Assembly (NCBI GenBank): GCA_002729885.1
Contig: PBUB01000019.1
Span: forward strand, 89,613 to 153,612
Direction of reading: 5' to 3'
DNA: 64,000 nt
Origin: Spirochaetaceae bacterium
GTDB taxonomy: Bacteria > Spirochaetota > Leptospiria > Leptospirales > Leptonemataceae
Below, in pieces: positions 47,927-56,400 of this stretch. How positions within the stretch are numbered: the stretch's first letter is position 1; each line of letters starts with the position of its first letter. The notes under the pieces were generated by a model. The model was not told where the DNA came from. It was given only the letters and a program-made list of their open reading frames with translations, and did not search any database. The position numbers were made by a program, and so were the translations under genes.

Positions 47927-48340
47927 AGGAGACTCTTTAATATACTTACCACGACATTTCCGATAGTTTATCTTCTAAGAATGGATCTAGTGAGTCAACA
48001 GTAGTTCCCAAAGTGGTTTCACATATCTGCTCTCGCTGTCTCCAAACGATGCCGCTATTTGCAACCACTCTGTGCCAGCGATTGCTCAGTGGTCGTTCAC
48101 TTTCTTTATGAACGGCTATCCTATCCTATCCTGGCAATTCAAACCGAAAGAACCGGCCACCCCGCAGAAGAATCTAAATGCGCCAGTGAGCTTGCGCTGC
48201 CAAGACGGATTCACCATCGACTGACGATAGGTTACGGACTTATAATGTCAAACCTATGTGCATGCACTCCGATTAGCAGACCGATTTGGGACCAGGAAGT
48301 CTGGTCTTAAAAGCCTTCGGAACCGTCATTTTGAGGCGAC
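47927..48340. other. Gene-free stretch
   Basis: Short open frames on both strands here have no ribosome binding site and no protein-like composition. A CCTATCCTATCC stretch occurs near 48120-48131. The promoter of the 47414-47926 gene must lie at the left end. I see nothing else. Confidence 0.4.
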
Positions 48341-49213
48341 TTACTGCTCGCCTTTTGAAGTTGCTTTTAGCGGCATCAGTCTATCCTCTATTGATCCGCG
48401 AATTCCTGGATTTCGAGAACACTCTAGGGCATTGACAAGACTCAGGCGCGACCGAGGTCCGTCGTCAATCCCCTGGAGTAGAATTTCAACCAGGTTTATA
48501 TCTGCGAGACGGCAAGCGGCCAAGCTGATAGCAGTCTCACCTTTCTCTGTTGGAATACCTGGATCCGCTCCAAATCGGACCAGCAACGAAGCCATCGCAT
48601 GATCCTTGTTTAATACCACCCAGGACAATGGAGTCATTCCGTCTCGAGGGTCCTGCCAGTTCGGATTTGCCCCTCGATCAAGCAAGGCCGCTACACCCGA
48701 ATAATAATCGAGCTTTCTGCTGGCCGACAAAGAAGGGTTGTAGGCCCGTATTAGCCCAGCGAATAGTGGAGGCAGGACAACATGGGAGTTCTTTCCTGCT
48801 CTCACCTTTGCTGCGTTGGGGTTCTGGCCTTGGTCCAAAAGGAAAACGAGAATTTGCGGTCTCCCTTCCCTTGCCGCGGAATGGATCAAATAGTTTCCAT
48901 CACTGTTTTCTCCGCGAAAGTCGGCACCTGCCTCCACCAGCAGGCAAAAGACATCTGCGTGGCCGTAATCTATTGCGGTCCGCAGAAACCTCCTTTCCCG
49001 CAAGTGCCAGGTCGGTGTCCAGGAATCGAAACCCGCTTCGAAAAATAGGCGAAGCGCCGCAGAATCACCTTCTTTAATGGCATCCTCGAAACCGGACCAG
49101 CTGACTCTATGACCCTGACTCCAAAGTAGTTCCTCCGGTTCCATTTTGGAGCCAGAGCAGAAAACAGGAAGCAAGGATAAGAACGCAAAGTTGAGTAATC
49201 TATAGTAATTCAT
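48341..49213 (-). CDS. Ankyrin-repeat lipoprotein
   Basis: The 290-residue product starts with a signal and lipobox (NFAFLSLLPVFC). Ankyrin repeats are visible in the mature part: FLRTAIDYGHADVFCLLVEA, YLIHSAAREGRPQILVFLLD, TPLSWVVLNKDHAMASLLVR and TAISLAACRLADINLVEILL. They make a protein-binding scaffold. Together with the propeller gene just upstream (39-base spacing) it forms a likely two-gene unit. The combination suggests a periplasmic protein-interaction role. Confidence 0.82.
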   Translation of the reverse strand: MNYYRLLNFAFLSLLPVFCSGSKMEPEELLWSQGHRVSWSGFEDAIKEGDSAALRLFFEAGFDSWTPTWHLRERRFLRTAIDYGHADVFCLLVEAGADFRGENSDGNYLIHSAAREGRPQILVFLLDQGQNPNAAKVRAGKNSHVVLPPLFAGLIRAYNPSLSASRKLDYYSGVAALLDRGANPNWQDPRDGMTPLSWVVLNKDHAMASLLVRFGADPGIPTEKGETAISLAACRLADINLVEILLQGIDDGPRSRLSLVNALECSRNPGIRGSIEDRLMPLKATSKGEQ

Positions 49214-49252
49214 TGAATTTGAAGGGAGTCCTCGGAATAGGGCTCCGTTTCA

Positions 49253-50275
49253 TCATAGGTCAGTGACAAACACTTCACCGGTCTTCGATAGTACCGCCAA
49301 CTTGTTCTTCGAAAGGTCCATGCAAAACACGTTGTCCCATGGAGCCTTGATGGTACGAAGCACTTTGCCGTCTCGACTGTAATGTCGAATGTGCCCGTCT
49401 TCCCGATCTATGGAACGCAGAGCGTATAGCCCGGAATCATGCGCGGAAAGCTGCACCAACGGAAGATCCAATTTGAACCTCGCTTGGAGAGTTGCATGCT
49501 TCCAATCCCAGGTGAATACGTTGTCGCGCATATCAATTCCCCAGACCTCCCCATGAGAGGCTGCGATGAAATCTACGACAGGGTAGTCTGATATAGCATA
49601 ATCTCGACATGCAGCATTTACAATGGTCTCGGTATTTAGATTCCACTCTTCAATGCAATCCGATCGCCATACCAGAGTATCCTCCAAAGTGCGCACCGAT
49701 GGATAAACGACCCTCACAGTCCCCGAGGAAATACCTTCTATCGAGGCTAATTCTTCCAATTCTGAGGAGTTGCCAATTTCAAGCCGAAACAGCTTCCCGC
49801 TGCTTCGGTCCAGCAAACCGGGCGGTTCAGTTTTTCCAAATACATAGAAGTGACCCTTGCTAAAATCTCCACCGCCAATAATCACGTCAGCCGGGTATTT
49901 GAACTGATTTATCAAAACAAGCTCTCGGTCATCTACTTGGAAGAGGCATGCCATCTCTTTTTCATTTACGGCCAAGAAGTATTCGCTTGAAGCATCCCAA
50001 ACGATATCCCGCGGGTTTCTGTAACCACAATTCGATGCATCCAGCCTATTCCCTTCAGAATCGAATAGGGATATCCAGTTTTCCCGGAATATCCGATCCT
50101 TCCCTATGAACGCAACAATGAAGCGCTCATCCGGCGAAATCTCAATTGCAGAATAGGCCTGGTATTTGAACGGAAACCTGTCATCGGGGCCGGAACTTCC
50201 GTAACAGGATGATCCCAGGGTGATTACGAACATGGCGCTGACACCGAAAGTTTTGATTATTCTGGATTCTTGCAT
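49253..50275 (-). CDS. Propeller-like lipoprotein
   Basis: The 340-residue protein starts with a signal (SAMFVITLGSSC) ending in a lipobox cysteine. Repeated beta-strand units resemble WD40- or NHL-like propeller blades (AIEISPDERFIVAFIGKD, DIVWDASSEYFLAVNEKE, VFCMDLSKNKLAVLSKTGE). The final unit (TGEVFVTDL) would close the ring. It is the first gene of the unit with the ankyrin-repeat lipoprotein. A 41-bp tandem repeat lies upstream within the next 260 bases. Confidence 0.75.
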   Translation of the reverse strand: MQESRIIKTFGVSAMFVITLGSSCYGSSGPDDRFPFKYQAYSAIEISPDERFIVAFIGKDRIFRENWISLFDSEGNRLDASNCGYRNPRDIVWDASSEYFLAVNEKEMACLFQVDDRELVLINQFKYPADVIIGGGDFSKGHFYVFGKTEPPGLLDRSSGKLFRLEIGNSSELEELASIEGISSGTVRVVYPSVRTLEDTLVWRSDCIEEWNLNTETIVNAACRDYAISDYPVVDFIAASHGEVWGIDMRDNVFTWDWKHATLQARFKLDLPLVQLSAHDSGLYALRSIDREDGHIRHYSRDGKVLRTIKAPWDNVFCMDLSKNKLAVLSKTGEVFVTDL

Positions 50276-50393
50276 TTCTGTACTCTAGTTGGTCTATGTC
50301 CTTGATTGATCAGCTCACACAATTCAAGCTAGCATCTCAAAAGACTTTCACCGGGTCAACCGGAGTTAGATACTCTGCCAAGTAGCAATTTAA

Positions 50394-50535
50394 CCGCTCG
50401 ACAGTCATAGGGCGAACCCCTGCGACCGTATTTGCGCGCTCGGCCCTCATATGTCGAACCTCCCGGGCACCTCACCCGCTCGGCGGTCATAAGGCGAACG
50501 TTCGGTGCGCTTTTGCGAGCAAATGTCTAAGCGGC
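50394..50535. repeat. Tandem repeat, about 41-bp period (locus C)
   Basis: Units with GCTCG at 50396, 50438 and 50478, and a decayed fourth near 50519, are spaced 40 to 42 bases. The third contains a 28-base block, CGCTCGGCGGTCATAAGGCG then AACGTTCG, identical to one at locus B (42439-42466). Orientation is the same as locus B. It occupies much of the 460-base gene-free stretch 50276-50737, in which I see no gene. Confidence 0.75.
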
Positions 50536-50737
50536 GAAAAGAATCGCTAACGCCTATAACCGCGATCAAGGGCCCACAGTAGGAGGCACGCTCAGAAATT
50601 CATAATCATAATGCGATTTGTGTTCAAAGATCACCGACGGAACCTTCGCCTGGTCGGTTATTCGATTTGAAAGAGACCCGGTCCCTAATCAGCAAACCGG
50701 GCCTCATTGGAATTTTGAAACTTGAATCTTTAGACTC

Positions 50738-51082
50738 TTATTGGCAATTCTCTTCTACTTCAGAGTCGATGTAATCCACAAGATCGTCCACGGATTTGAC
50801 GAATCCTTCCTGATTTCGGCTGTTAAGCATGGCAGCGATTTTGTTCACCATTGCAGTCAGTTTTCCATCTTGAATCTCCCGTGCCATGTCCTTAAGTGCA
50901 TCTACATCTTCCTGAACATCTTCAGGACTCAGCTCATCATTATGAACTCCTGTAGCCATTTCATCTAGAGCAGTGGAGAGATTGTCCAGCGCCTGACATG
51001 CTTCCTCATCGTCGGCCTGAAGAGCTGCCGTAGATAGAACGACAAGGCTCAAAGCCAGGCTGAATGCTAAAATTCTTCGCAT
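50738..51082 (-). CDS. Unrecognised small exported helical protein
   Basis: The 114-residue product has a classical signal peptide (ILAFSLALSLVVLSTAALQA) cleaved after alanine rather than at a cysteine. The mature part of about 92 residues is strongly acidic and predicted helical (LDEMATGVHNDELSPEDVQE), with one cysteine near each end (EEACQAL, EENCQ) that could form a disulphide. It is probably a soluble periplasmic protein. No family is recognised, and it stands alone. Confidence 0.7.
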   Translation of the reverse strand: MRRILAFSLALSLVVLSTAALQADDEEACQALDNLSTALDEMATGVHNDELSPEDVQEDVDALKDMAREIQDGKLTAMVNKIAAMLNSRNQEGFVKSVDDLVDYIDSEVEENCQ

Positions 51083-52049
51083 CTTAGTTGTACCTCTTGG
51101 GTAGTTTTCACTGCCGAATATTGGAAACCCGGTAGCGGCGTAATCTAAGGTCCTGACATCAATATGTCTACTTTTTTCCGAGGTGATGGCTCAATATTCG
51201 AAGTAAGTCAGTATCATGGTATCGCCCTTAGTTTTACTTTTATAAAATTAGCATCGCTTTCGAATCTCAAACCATACCGGGGCCATAGGTATTGTTACCA
51301 CTGCAGACATTCGCCTCAGGGGTATGGCACTCATGTGACTCCTCTAATCATACTGTGGGCCGCCCATTGGAAAAGTTGCACACCTGTGCTGTTCCCCCTC
51401 CGGAACCTCAGAGACGGAAATGGGTGTCCTTGCCCGGAATCCAGGAGGGCCGATTCAGGGTTAGCTCGGACGGGACCTGAATCTGCAGGGAGGGTAGTTC
51501 CGACGATAGTTCCATTAGAATTTCTGAATCGGCGGGAAAGCCCGTACTGGCAAACGGCACATAGTTATGCGAGGCGCCAATAACCACTTAGCTGTCAGGC
51601 GGATAAGCTACGAATTTGGCTCAGATGAATTTTTAGCTACAGGCTACCATCGGACGTGGCCAAAGATGGCATTGGAGTCTGCTGCCCCCGGTCGCCATTC
51701 CCTACCTGGCGGTATTCGCAAAAGAGACACAAGAATTCCCAACTCCCGGAATGCACCATGTGCTATTCAATCGCTATGCGGCTTCAATATGGGGGTTCAT
51801 GGGTCCAACGTCACCAACAGGGCAAAAATCATCTGATCCGCGCACTTTGCCTGTTTTTATGGCAGTACGATTAGCTAAACCCTCCCGTTTTCGCCGCAAT
51901 TGATACGTTTTGTCCCACTGGTACCTTAATTGCACAGGATTCCGGATGATCGTGCAGATACCGGCCTTGATGAACCAAATACATCAGCAGCTACTGCAGC
52001 CCTTCTTGCGATCAGCGAAGAAGATCATTACACAAGCGGAGTACCGTAT
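51083..52049. other. Long non-coding stretch ahead of the nitrogen cluster
   Basis: Nearly a kilobase without a convincing gene precedes the ABC transporter gene. An exact 8-bp stem, GATTCAGG with CCTGAATC, flanks a 16-base loop at 51452-51483, and GCGGGAAAGCCCG-like folding occurs near 51530. I looked for a guanidine riboswitch and found no stretch meeting its conserved bases. A 24-base motif at 51884-51907 matches a motif at 12629-12652 in 20 positions. A structured leader or regulator site could lie here. Confidence 0.4.
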
Positions 52050-53042
52050 ATGCTAAAGAATGTTTTTAAAGGTATCCTCATCGGTTTTACACTGATTGGG
52101 TTGGGCGCACTGCTTCCTGCATGCGGCGAAAAATCAGAGAAGATCCGAATTGGCTACAGCGACTGGCCAGGCTGGGTGGCATGGGAAATTGCCATTGAGA
52201 AAGGCATGTTCAAAGAGAAAGGAGTGGATGTCGAATTCGTATGGTTTGATAACTATGTAGAATCCCTCCAGGCAATGGATGCGGGCAAGCTGGATGGCAA
52301 TTGCCAGACCTGGAACGATACAATCTTTTCGCTGGCTACCACCGGAGCGCCGATGAAAGCGGTGCTTATCAACGACAACTCTGCCGGAAATGATGGCGTT
52401 GTTGCAAACGGGATTACCTCCCTGAAAGATCTAAAGGGCAAAACAGTGGCAGCAGAAGAAGGAACGGTGAGTCACTTTGTACTTTTGACGGCGCTCAAGA
52501 AAGCGGGCCTGTCGCAGGACGATGTTGAATTCAAAAATATGTTCGTTCCTGACGCATCCAATGCAGTGACTCTGGGAAATGTATCGGCGGCAGCGTTATG
52601 GCAGCCTTCCCTGTTCAACGCGATGCAGGAAAAAGGTATGAACCTTCTTTTTACATCAAAAGAAATGCCAGGATTGATTCCGGATATGTTAGTCTTTCAT
52701 GAGAAGGTAACTTCTGAGCGAAAAGAAGACATCCAGAAGATAGTAGAAGTCTGGTTTGAGGTCATGGAATTCATCGAGAACAATCCGGATGAAGCCTATG
52801 CGATAATGGCCAAAAAGGTGAATCAAACTCCAGAGAACTACAAAACCTTCGTAAACGGAACGCGCTTCTTTACACTGGAGGACAATCTAAACGCTTACAC
52901 GAAAGGAAGCGACGATAGCAGTCTGTACGGAAGTGGGGCAACCATCGCCAAGTTTTATACGGAAGTTCCCGCTCTCAATATTACCGAGGCTCCGGCCTTT
53001 GAAGCGGCTATCGATGATAGTTTCGTAAAAGCAATAGAGTAA
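52050..53042 (+). CDS. ABC transporter substrate-binding lipoprotein (TauA/NMT1-like)
   Basis: From the ATG at 52050, which has GGAG eight bases upstream, the product is 330 residues; the frame is open 40 codons further but that part is not a signal peptide. The signal GFTLIGLGALLPAC ends in a lipobox cysteine. The mature domain starts IRIGYSDWPGWVAWEIAIEK and contains SLKDLKGKTVAAEEGTVSHF, the pattern of NMT1/TauA/SsuA-type periplasmic binding proteins. It feeds the permease and ATPase that follow. Its position at the head of a carboxylase cluster suggests it binds guanidine, urea or a related compound. Confidence 0.85.
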   Translation: MLKNVFKGILIGFTLIGLGALLPACGEKSEKIRIGYSDWPGWVAWEIAIEKGMFKEKGVDVEFVWFDNYVESLQAMDAGKLDGNCQTWNDTIFSLATTGAPMKAVLINDNSAGNDGVVANGITSLKDLKGKTVAAEEGTVSHFVLLTALKKAGLSQDDVEFKNMFVPDASNAVTLGNVSAAALWQPSLFNAMQEKGMNLLFTSKEMPGLIPDMLVFHEKVTSERKEDIQKIVEVWFEVMEFIENNPDEAYAIMAKKVNQTPENYKTFVNGTRFFTLEDNLNAYTKGSDDSSLYGSGATIAKFYTEVPALNITEAPAFEAAIDDSFVKAIE

Positions 53043-53137
53043 GCAAAAGAGATCTAAATGTAACGGATCCGGTTACAGATGGTGAACGTGTGGTGCGATC
53101 CGGGGCTTCTGAGCAAAACTGAAAAAGGCAGAATAGG

Positions 53138-53932
53138 ATGAAAATTCTGGAACTACGCAAAAGTATCCCGGCCCGCACCATGCAGATATTGACTGTCTCT
53201 GGTTTTGTTGGAGCAGCACTAACCTATGCACTGGTCAGTTATCTCGAACTGGCCAACATGCATTTTGTGCCCAATCCGGAAGCGCTATTAAAGGCTGCTA
53301 TCGGCATTTTTAGCGGAGAAGACCTCTGGCAGGATTTCTGGAAGAGTTTTATTCGAATTACAGCAGGGTTTCTTCTGGCGGCCCTGATTGCCCTCCCTCT
53401 TGGAACTATCGTGGGTTCCTTTCGAGCAGGCGAAGCCTTGTTACAGCCTTTAACCGAATTCGCAAGGTATATTCCCGTTCCCGCTCTGATTCCGCTACTT
53501 ATGGTATTCTTTGGAATCGACGAAGAACCAAAAATCATGCTCATATTTATAGGGGTCTTCTTTCAGCTTCTGCTGATGGTGGCAGATGAGATACGCCGTG
53601 TCCCTTACGAACTATTGCAGATCAGTTATACACTGGGCGCTCGTAAACGCGAAACCATAGCCAGAGTCCTTGTGCCTGCGGCCCTGCCCGGTATATTCGA
53701 TGCATTGCGTTTATGCAATGGCTGGGCCTGGACCTATCTTGTAGTGGCAGAATTAATCGCAGCCAATGAGGGTCTTGGTTATCGAATTCTGCGGTTCTAC
53801 CGGTACAAGCAAATTCCAGAAATGTACATATATCTGATCTTCCTGGGGGTTCTGGGGCTAATTCTGGATTATCTCTTTCGTAAATTCAACGAAAGAGCGT
53901 TTCGATGGTCCGCGGCCAATAAACCTAGTTGA
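53138..53932 (+). CDS. ABC transporter permease (TauC/SsuC-like)
   Basis: The 264-residue protein has six membrane segments of the BPD_transp_1 type. The EAA loop that contacts the ATPase is visible (ELLQISYTLGARKRETIARV, then LVPAALPGIFDALRL). The N-terminal part has FWKSFIRITAGFLLAALIAL, as in taurine and sulfonate permeases. It follows the binding protein after a 95-base gap and precedes the ATPase by about 30 bases, so the three form one importer. Confidence 0.88.
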   Translation: MKILELRKSIPARTMQILTVSGFVGAALTYALVSYLELANMHFVPNPEALLKAAIGIFSGEDLWQDFWKSFIRITAGFLLAALIALPLGTIVGSFRAGEALLQPLTEFARYIPVPALIPLLMVFFGIDEEPKIMLIFIGVFFQLLLMVADEIRRVPYELLQISYTLGARKRETIARVLVPAALPGIFDALRLCNGWAWTYLVVAELIAANEGLGYRILRFYRYKQIPEMYIYLIFLGVLGLILDYLFRKFNERAFRWSAANKPS

Positions 53933-53961
53933 ATCGAAGATAGCCACGGATAAAAGCTAGA

Positions 53962-54825
53962 ATGAAAATCGAAGTAAAAGATATTTCGCGAACCTACAAG
54001 AGCAAGAGCGGAGAGGTGCAGGCTCTCAGTCCTACCTCGTTTACGATAGAAGAAGGAGAATTTGTCTGTTTGCTGGGACCTTCTGGCTGTGGCAAATCCA
54101 CTCTGCTTTTTATTCTGGCTGGTCTGCAGGATGCCAGCGGAGGCGAAATTCTTCTGGATGATGCGCCGGTGGTTGGTCCCGGCCGTGAACGAGGTCTGGT
54201 CTTTCAGCGTTATACATTGTATCCCTGGTTAACCGTGCGTGAGAACGCTGCATTTTCAAATCATTTACAGGCCAATACGAAAGGAAAAAGCGTTGGAGAG
54301 TTGTTTGATCGGATTTCGCGTGCGGACTATCTACTCAATCTCACGGGCCTGGAGCAGTTTGCGAGCTCTTATCCGGCTGAACTTTCCGGAGGTATGCAGC
54401 AACGGGTGGCCATCGTCCGAGCCCTGGTAAATAAACCCAGGGTTCTGCTTATGGATGAACCGTTTGGAGCGCTGGATTCGCAAACTAGAGAGGAAATGCA
54501 GCAGATGTTATTGCTTCTTGCAAAGCATGAAAAAATTACCGTGGTCTTTGTTACCCACGATGTAGAAGAAGCTATCTTTCTTGGATCTCGAGTGCTGGTA
54601 TTCTCCCGTCGGCCTGGTCGCATTATTCGAGATGAGAAAATCCCATTCCAGAACAGCGCTGACTTGCAATCGAAGCTGACTCCGGAGTTCTATAAATTAA
54701 AACGGGAGCTGCTGGATACCTTGCACCAGGCATCCGGCCAGGAGGATGGCGAAAGCAATCGGATCGCCATGTTGCAAAATCTGGTAGCCAGCAGTGAAAA
54801 CCAGGGAATCCAGGATAAACAGTAG
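53962..54825 (+). CDS. ABC transporter ATP-binding protein (TauB/SsuB-like)
   Basis: The 287-residue protein has Walker A (LLGPSGCGKST), the Q-loop (GLVFQRYTLYPWLTV), the signature LSGGMQQR, Walker B (VLLMDEPFGALDSQTR) and the switch His (VVFVTHDVEEA). These mark a nitrate/taurine-type importer ATPase. It energises the adjacent permease. A C-terminal extension of about 60 residues follows the nucleotide-binding domain, and its role is unclear. The next gene begins about 20 bases downstream. Confidence 0.92.
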   Translation: MKIEVKDISRTYKSKSGEVQALSPTSFTIEEGEFVCLLGPSGCGKSTLLFILAGLQDASGGEILLDDAPVVGPGRERGLVFQRYTLYPWLTVRENAAFSNHLQANTKGKSVGELFDRISRADYLLNLTGLEQFASSYPAELSGGMQQRVAIVRALVNKPRVLLMDEPFGALDSQTREEMQQMLLLLAKHEKITVVFVTHDVEEAIFLGSRVLVFSRRPGRIIRDEKIPFQNSADLQSKLTPEFYKLKRELLDTLHQASGQEDGESNRIAMLQNLVASSENQGIQDKQ

Positions 54826-54846
54826 ATCTACTCTTTGGAAGTTACG

Positions 54847-55617
54847 ATGAGCGAAAACTCACTTATAAAACCGGCCGGCGAAATCCCCGATGAATTGATC
54901 ATCAGTCAGGAAACCCTGGCAGCAGGCAACCACTGTTCAGTAGTCCTACACCGCGGTTATGCTATTCGGCTCACTGACTTAGATGGCAATGCAAATGTAA
55001 GTGCACTGTTCTTCAACCGCGATGAAAAGACTGAACGCTACAATATGCCGGATACCCTCAAGGCACAGTACACTGCTTATCTAACAGAGGGCCATGTATG
55101 TTACTCAGATATGGGACGTATTCTGATTTCGGTCATTCGCGACACATGCGGATGGCATGATACAATCAGTGGCACAACAAATGCTGCACTAATTGAGGAA
55201 AAATACGGCAGCCACAGCTATCAAGATTTTCACAACGAATATTATCGCAACGGCCGTGATGCCTTCTTGATGCAGTTAGGGCGCTACGGTCTGGCCAAGC
55301 AGGACCTGGTTCCCAATGTAAACTTCTTTAGCAAGGTCAAGGTAGATGAAAGTGGGGATATGCTCTTTCAAAAGGACCATTCCAGGCCGGGCCATTATGT
55401 AGATTTGCGGGCAGAGATGAATGTACTTGCCGTATTCAATACATGCCCTCATCCGCTAAACCCATCCTCGGAGTATCCCACGGGACGAGTGCAATTGACG
55501 GTGTGGCGGGCCGGTTTGGGTGGAGGGCCGGATGATCCCTGCCGGATTTCGCGACCGGAGAATGAGCGCGGTTTCCAGAACACGGAAGCGTATTTCGCAC
55601 AGAGGCCCCTGCTCTAA
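54847..55617 (+). CDS. Urea carboxylase-associated protein (DUF1989), probable carboxyguanidine deiminase subunit
   Basis: From the ATG at 54847, with GGAAG upstream, the product is 256 residues. It has the DUF1989 hallmarks: AIRLTDLDGNANVSALFFN, RDTCGWHDTISGTTN, an RDAFLMQL segment, and NTCPHPLNPSSEYPTGRV near the end. The Cys and His residues in these segments (DTCGWH, CPHP) look like metal or active-site positions. In characterised guanidine pathways a pair of such proteins hydrolyses carboxyguanidine to allophanate. It pairs with the second DUF1989 gene downstream, separated by about 120 bases. Confidence 0.85.
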   Translation: MSENSLIKPAGEIPDELIISQETLAAGNHCSVVLHRGYAIRLTDLDGNANVSALFFNRDEKTERYNMPDTLKAQYTAYLTEGHVCYSDMGRILISVIRDTCGWHDTISGTTNAALIEEKYGSHSYQDFHNEYYRNGRDAFLMQLGRYGLAKQDLVPNVNFFSKVKVDESGDMLFQKDHSRPGHYVDLRAEMNVLAVFNTCPHPLNPSSEYPTGRVQLTVWRAGLGGGPDDPCRISRPENERGFQNTEAYFAQRPLL

Positions 55618-55736
55618 TCTTGCAACAGGAATCGGGCATTGGAAGCAACTCGGGAAGAAGGCCACATACCATGCATCCAAAATCAAAAAGCGGAATGCAA
55701 CAGCAGAGATTAGATACAGGATCAGAGCGATAGACA

Positions 55737-56396
55737 ATGACTCAAAACTTAACCAGCAGTAACCTTAAACCAGAAGACGCGATTTTTCGCGAAGTTGTTA
55801 ATGCAGGCATGCCTTTTCATAAAAAAGTGAAGAAAGGTCAGGTTGTTCGCATTCTAGATCTAAAAGGAAATCAAGCTGCGGATACTCTGTTTTACAATGC
55901 CCATGATCCCCGAGAGCGCTATTCGGCCACAGATACGATTCGCAGTCAGGCCAATATTTATCTAACCACCGGCACAAAGTTGATTTCTTCAGAAGGTAAT
56001 GTGCTACTGGAGATCGTTGCCGATACCTGCGGCCGCCACGATACCCTGGGCGGGGCCTGTGCAGCCGAAAGTAACATGATTCGCTATGCCCTGGATAAGA
56101 AGCATATGCATAACTGCCGCGACAGCTTTCTCATGGCCATGGCATCCTGGGATGCTCCCCTGCCCGTAGATAAGCGAGATATAACCAGCAACATCAATTT
56201 CTTTATGAATGTGCCGGTAACCACTAACGGAGGGCTGAGCTTTGAGGACGGTATATCCGACGCTCTTAAATATGTGGAGCTGAAAGCCTGGATGGATGTC
56301 GTTCTGGTAATGTCCAATTGCCCTCAATTAAACAATCCCTGCAATGCCTATAATCCCACTCCTGTCGAAATATTGATCTGGAAAAGTCAGGACTGA
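55737..56396 (+). CDS. Second urea carboxylase-associated protein (DUF1989)
   Basis: The 219-residue protein is related to its neighbour, with [49 protein letters not shown] and [20 protein letters not shown]. It is shorter at both ends. The two paralogues probably make a heteromeric deiminase that acts after the carboxylase. It ends four bases before the GTG start of the carboxylase gene, which argues for coupled translation. The frame starts at an ATG at 55737 with only a weak upstream purine stretch. Confidence 0.85.
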   Translation: MTQNLTSSNLKPEDAIFREVVNAGMPFHKKVKKGQVVRILDLKGNQAADTLFYNAHDPRERYSATDTIRSQANIYLTTGTKLISSEGNVLLEIVADTCGRHDTLGGACAAESNMIRYALDKKHMHNCRDSFLMAMASWDAPLPVDKRDITSNINFFMNVPVTTNGGLSFEDGISDALKYVELKAWMDVVLVMSNCPQLNNPCNAYNPTPVEILIWKSQD

Positions 56397-56400
56397 CGCT

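Noticed and set aside
42312..50535. Integron cassette array with attC-like sites
   Set aside because: The repeats are short direct tandems at only two ends of the region, individual genes are not each followed by a recombination-like site, and no integrase is seen.
51260..51560. Guanidine-I (ykkC) riboswitch
   Set aside because: A GCGGGAAAGCCCG-like piece resembles one part of it, but the conserved upstream segments are not found at the required spacing.
51164..51583. Plus-strand gene of 139 residues ahead of the nitrogen cluster
   Set aside because: No ribosome binding site, no signal or domain, and composition unlike real genes in the window.
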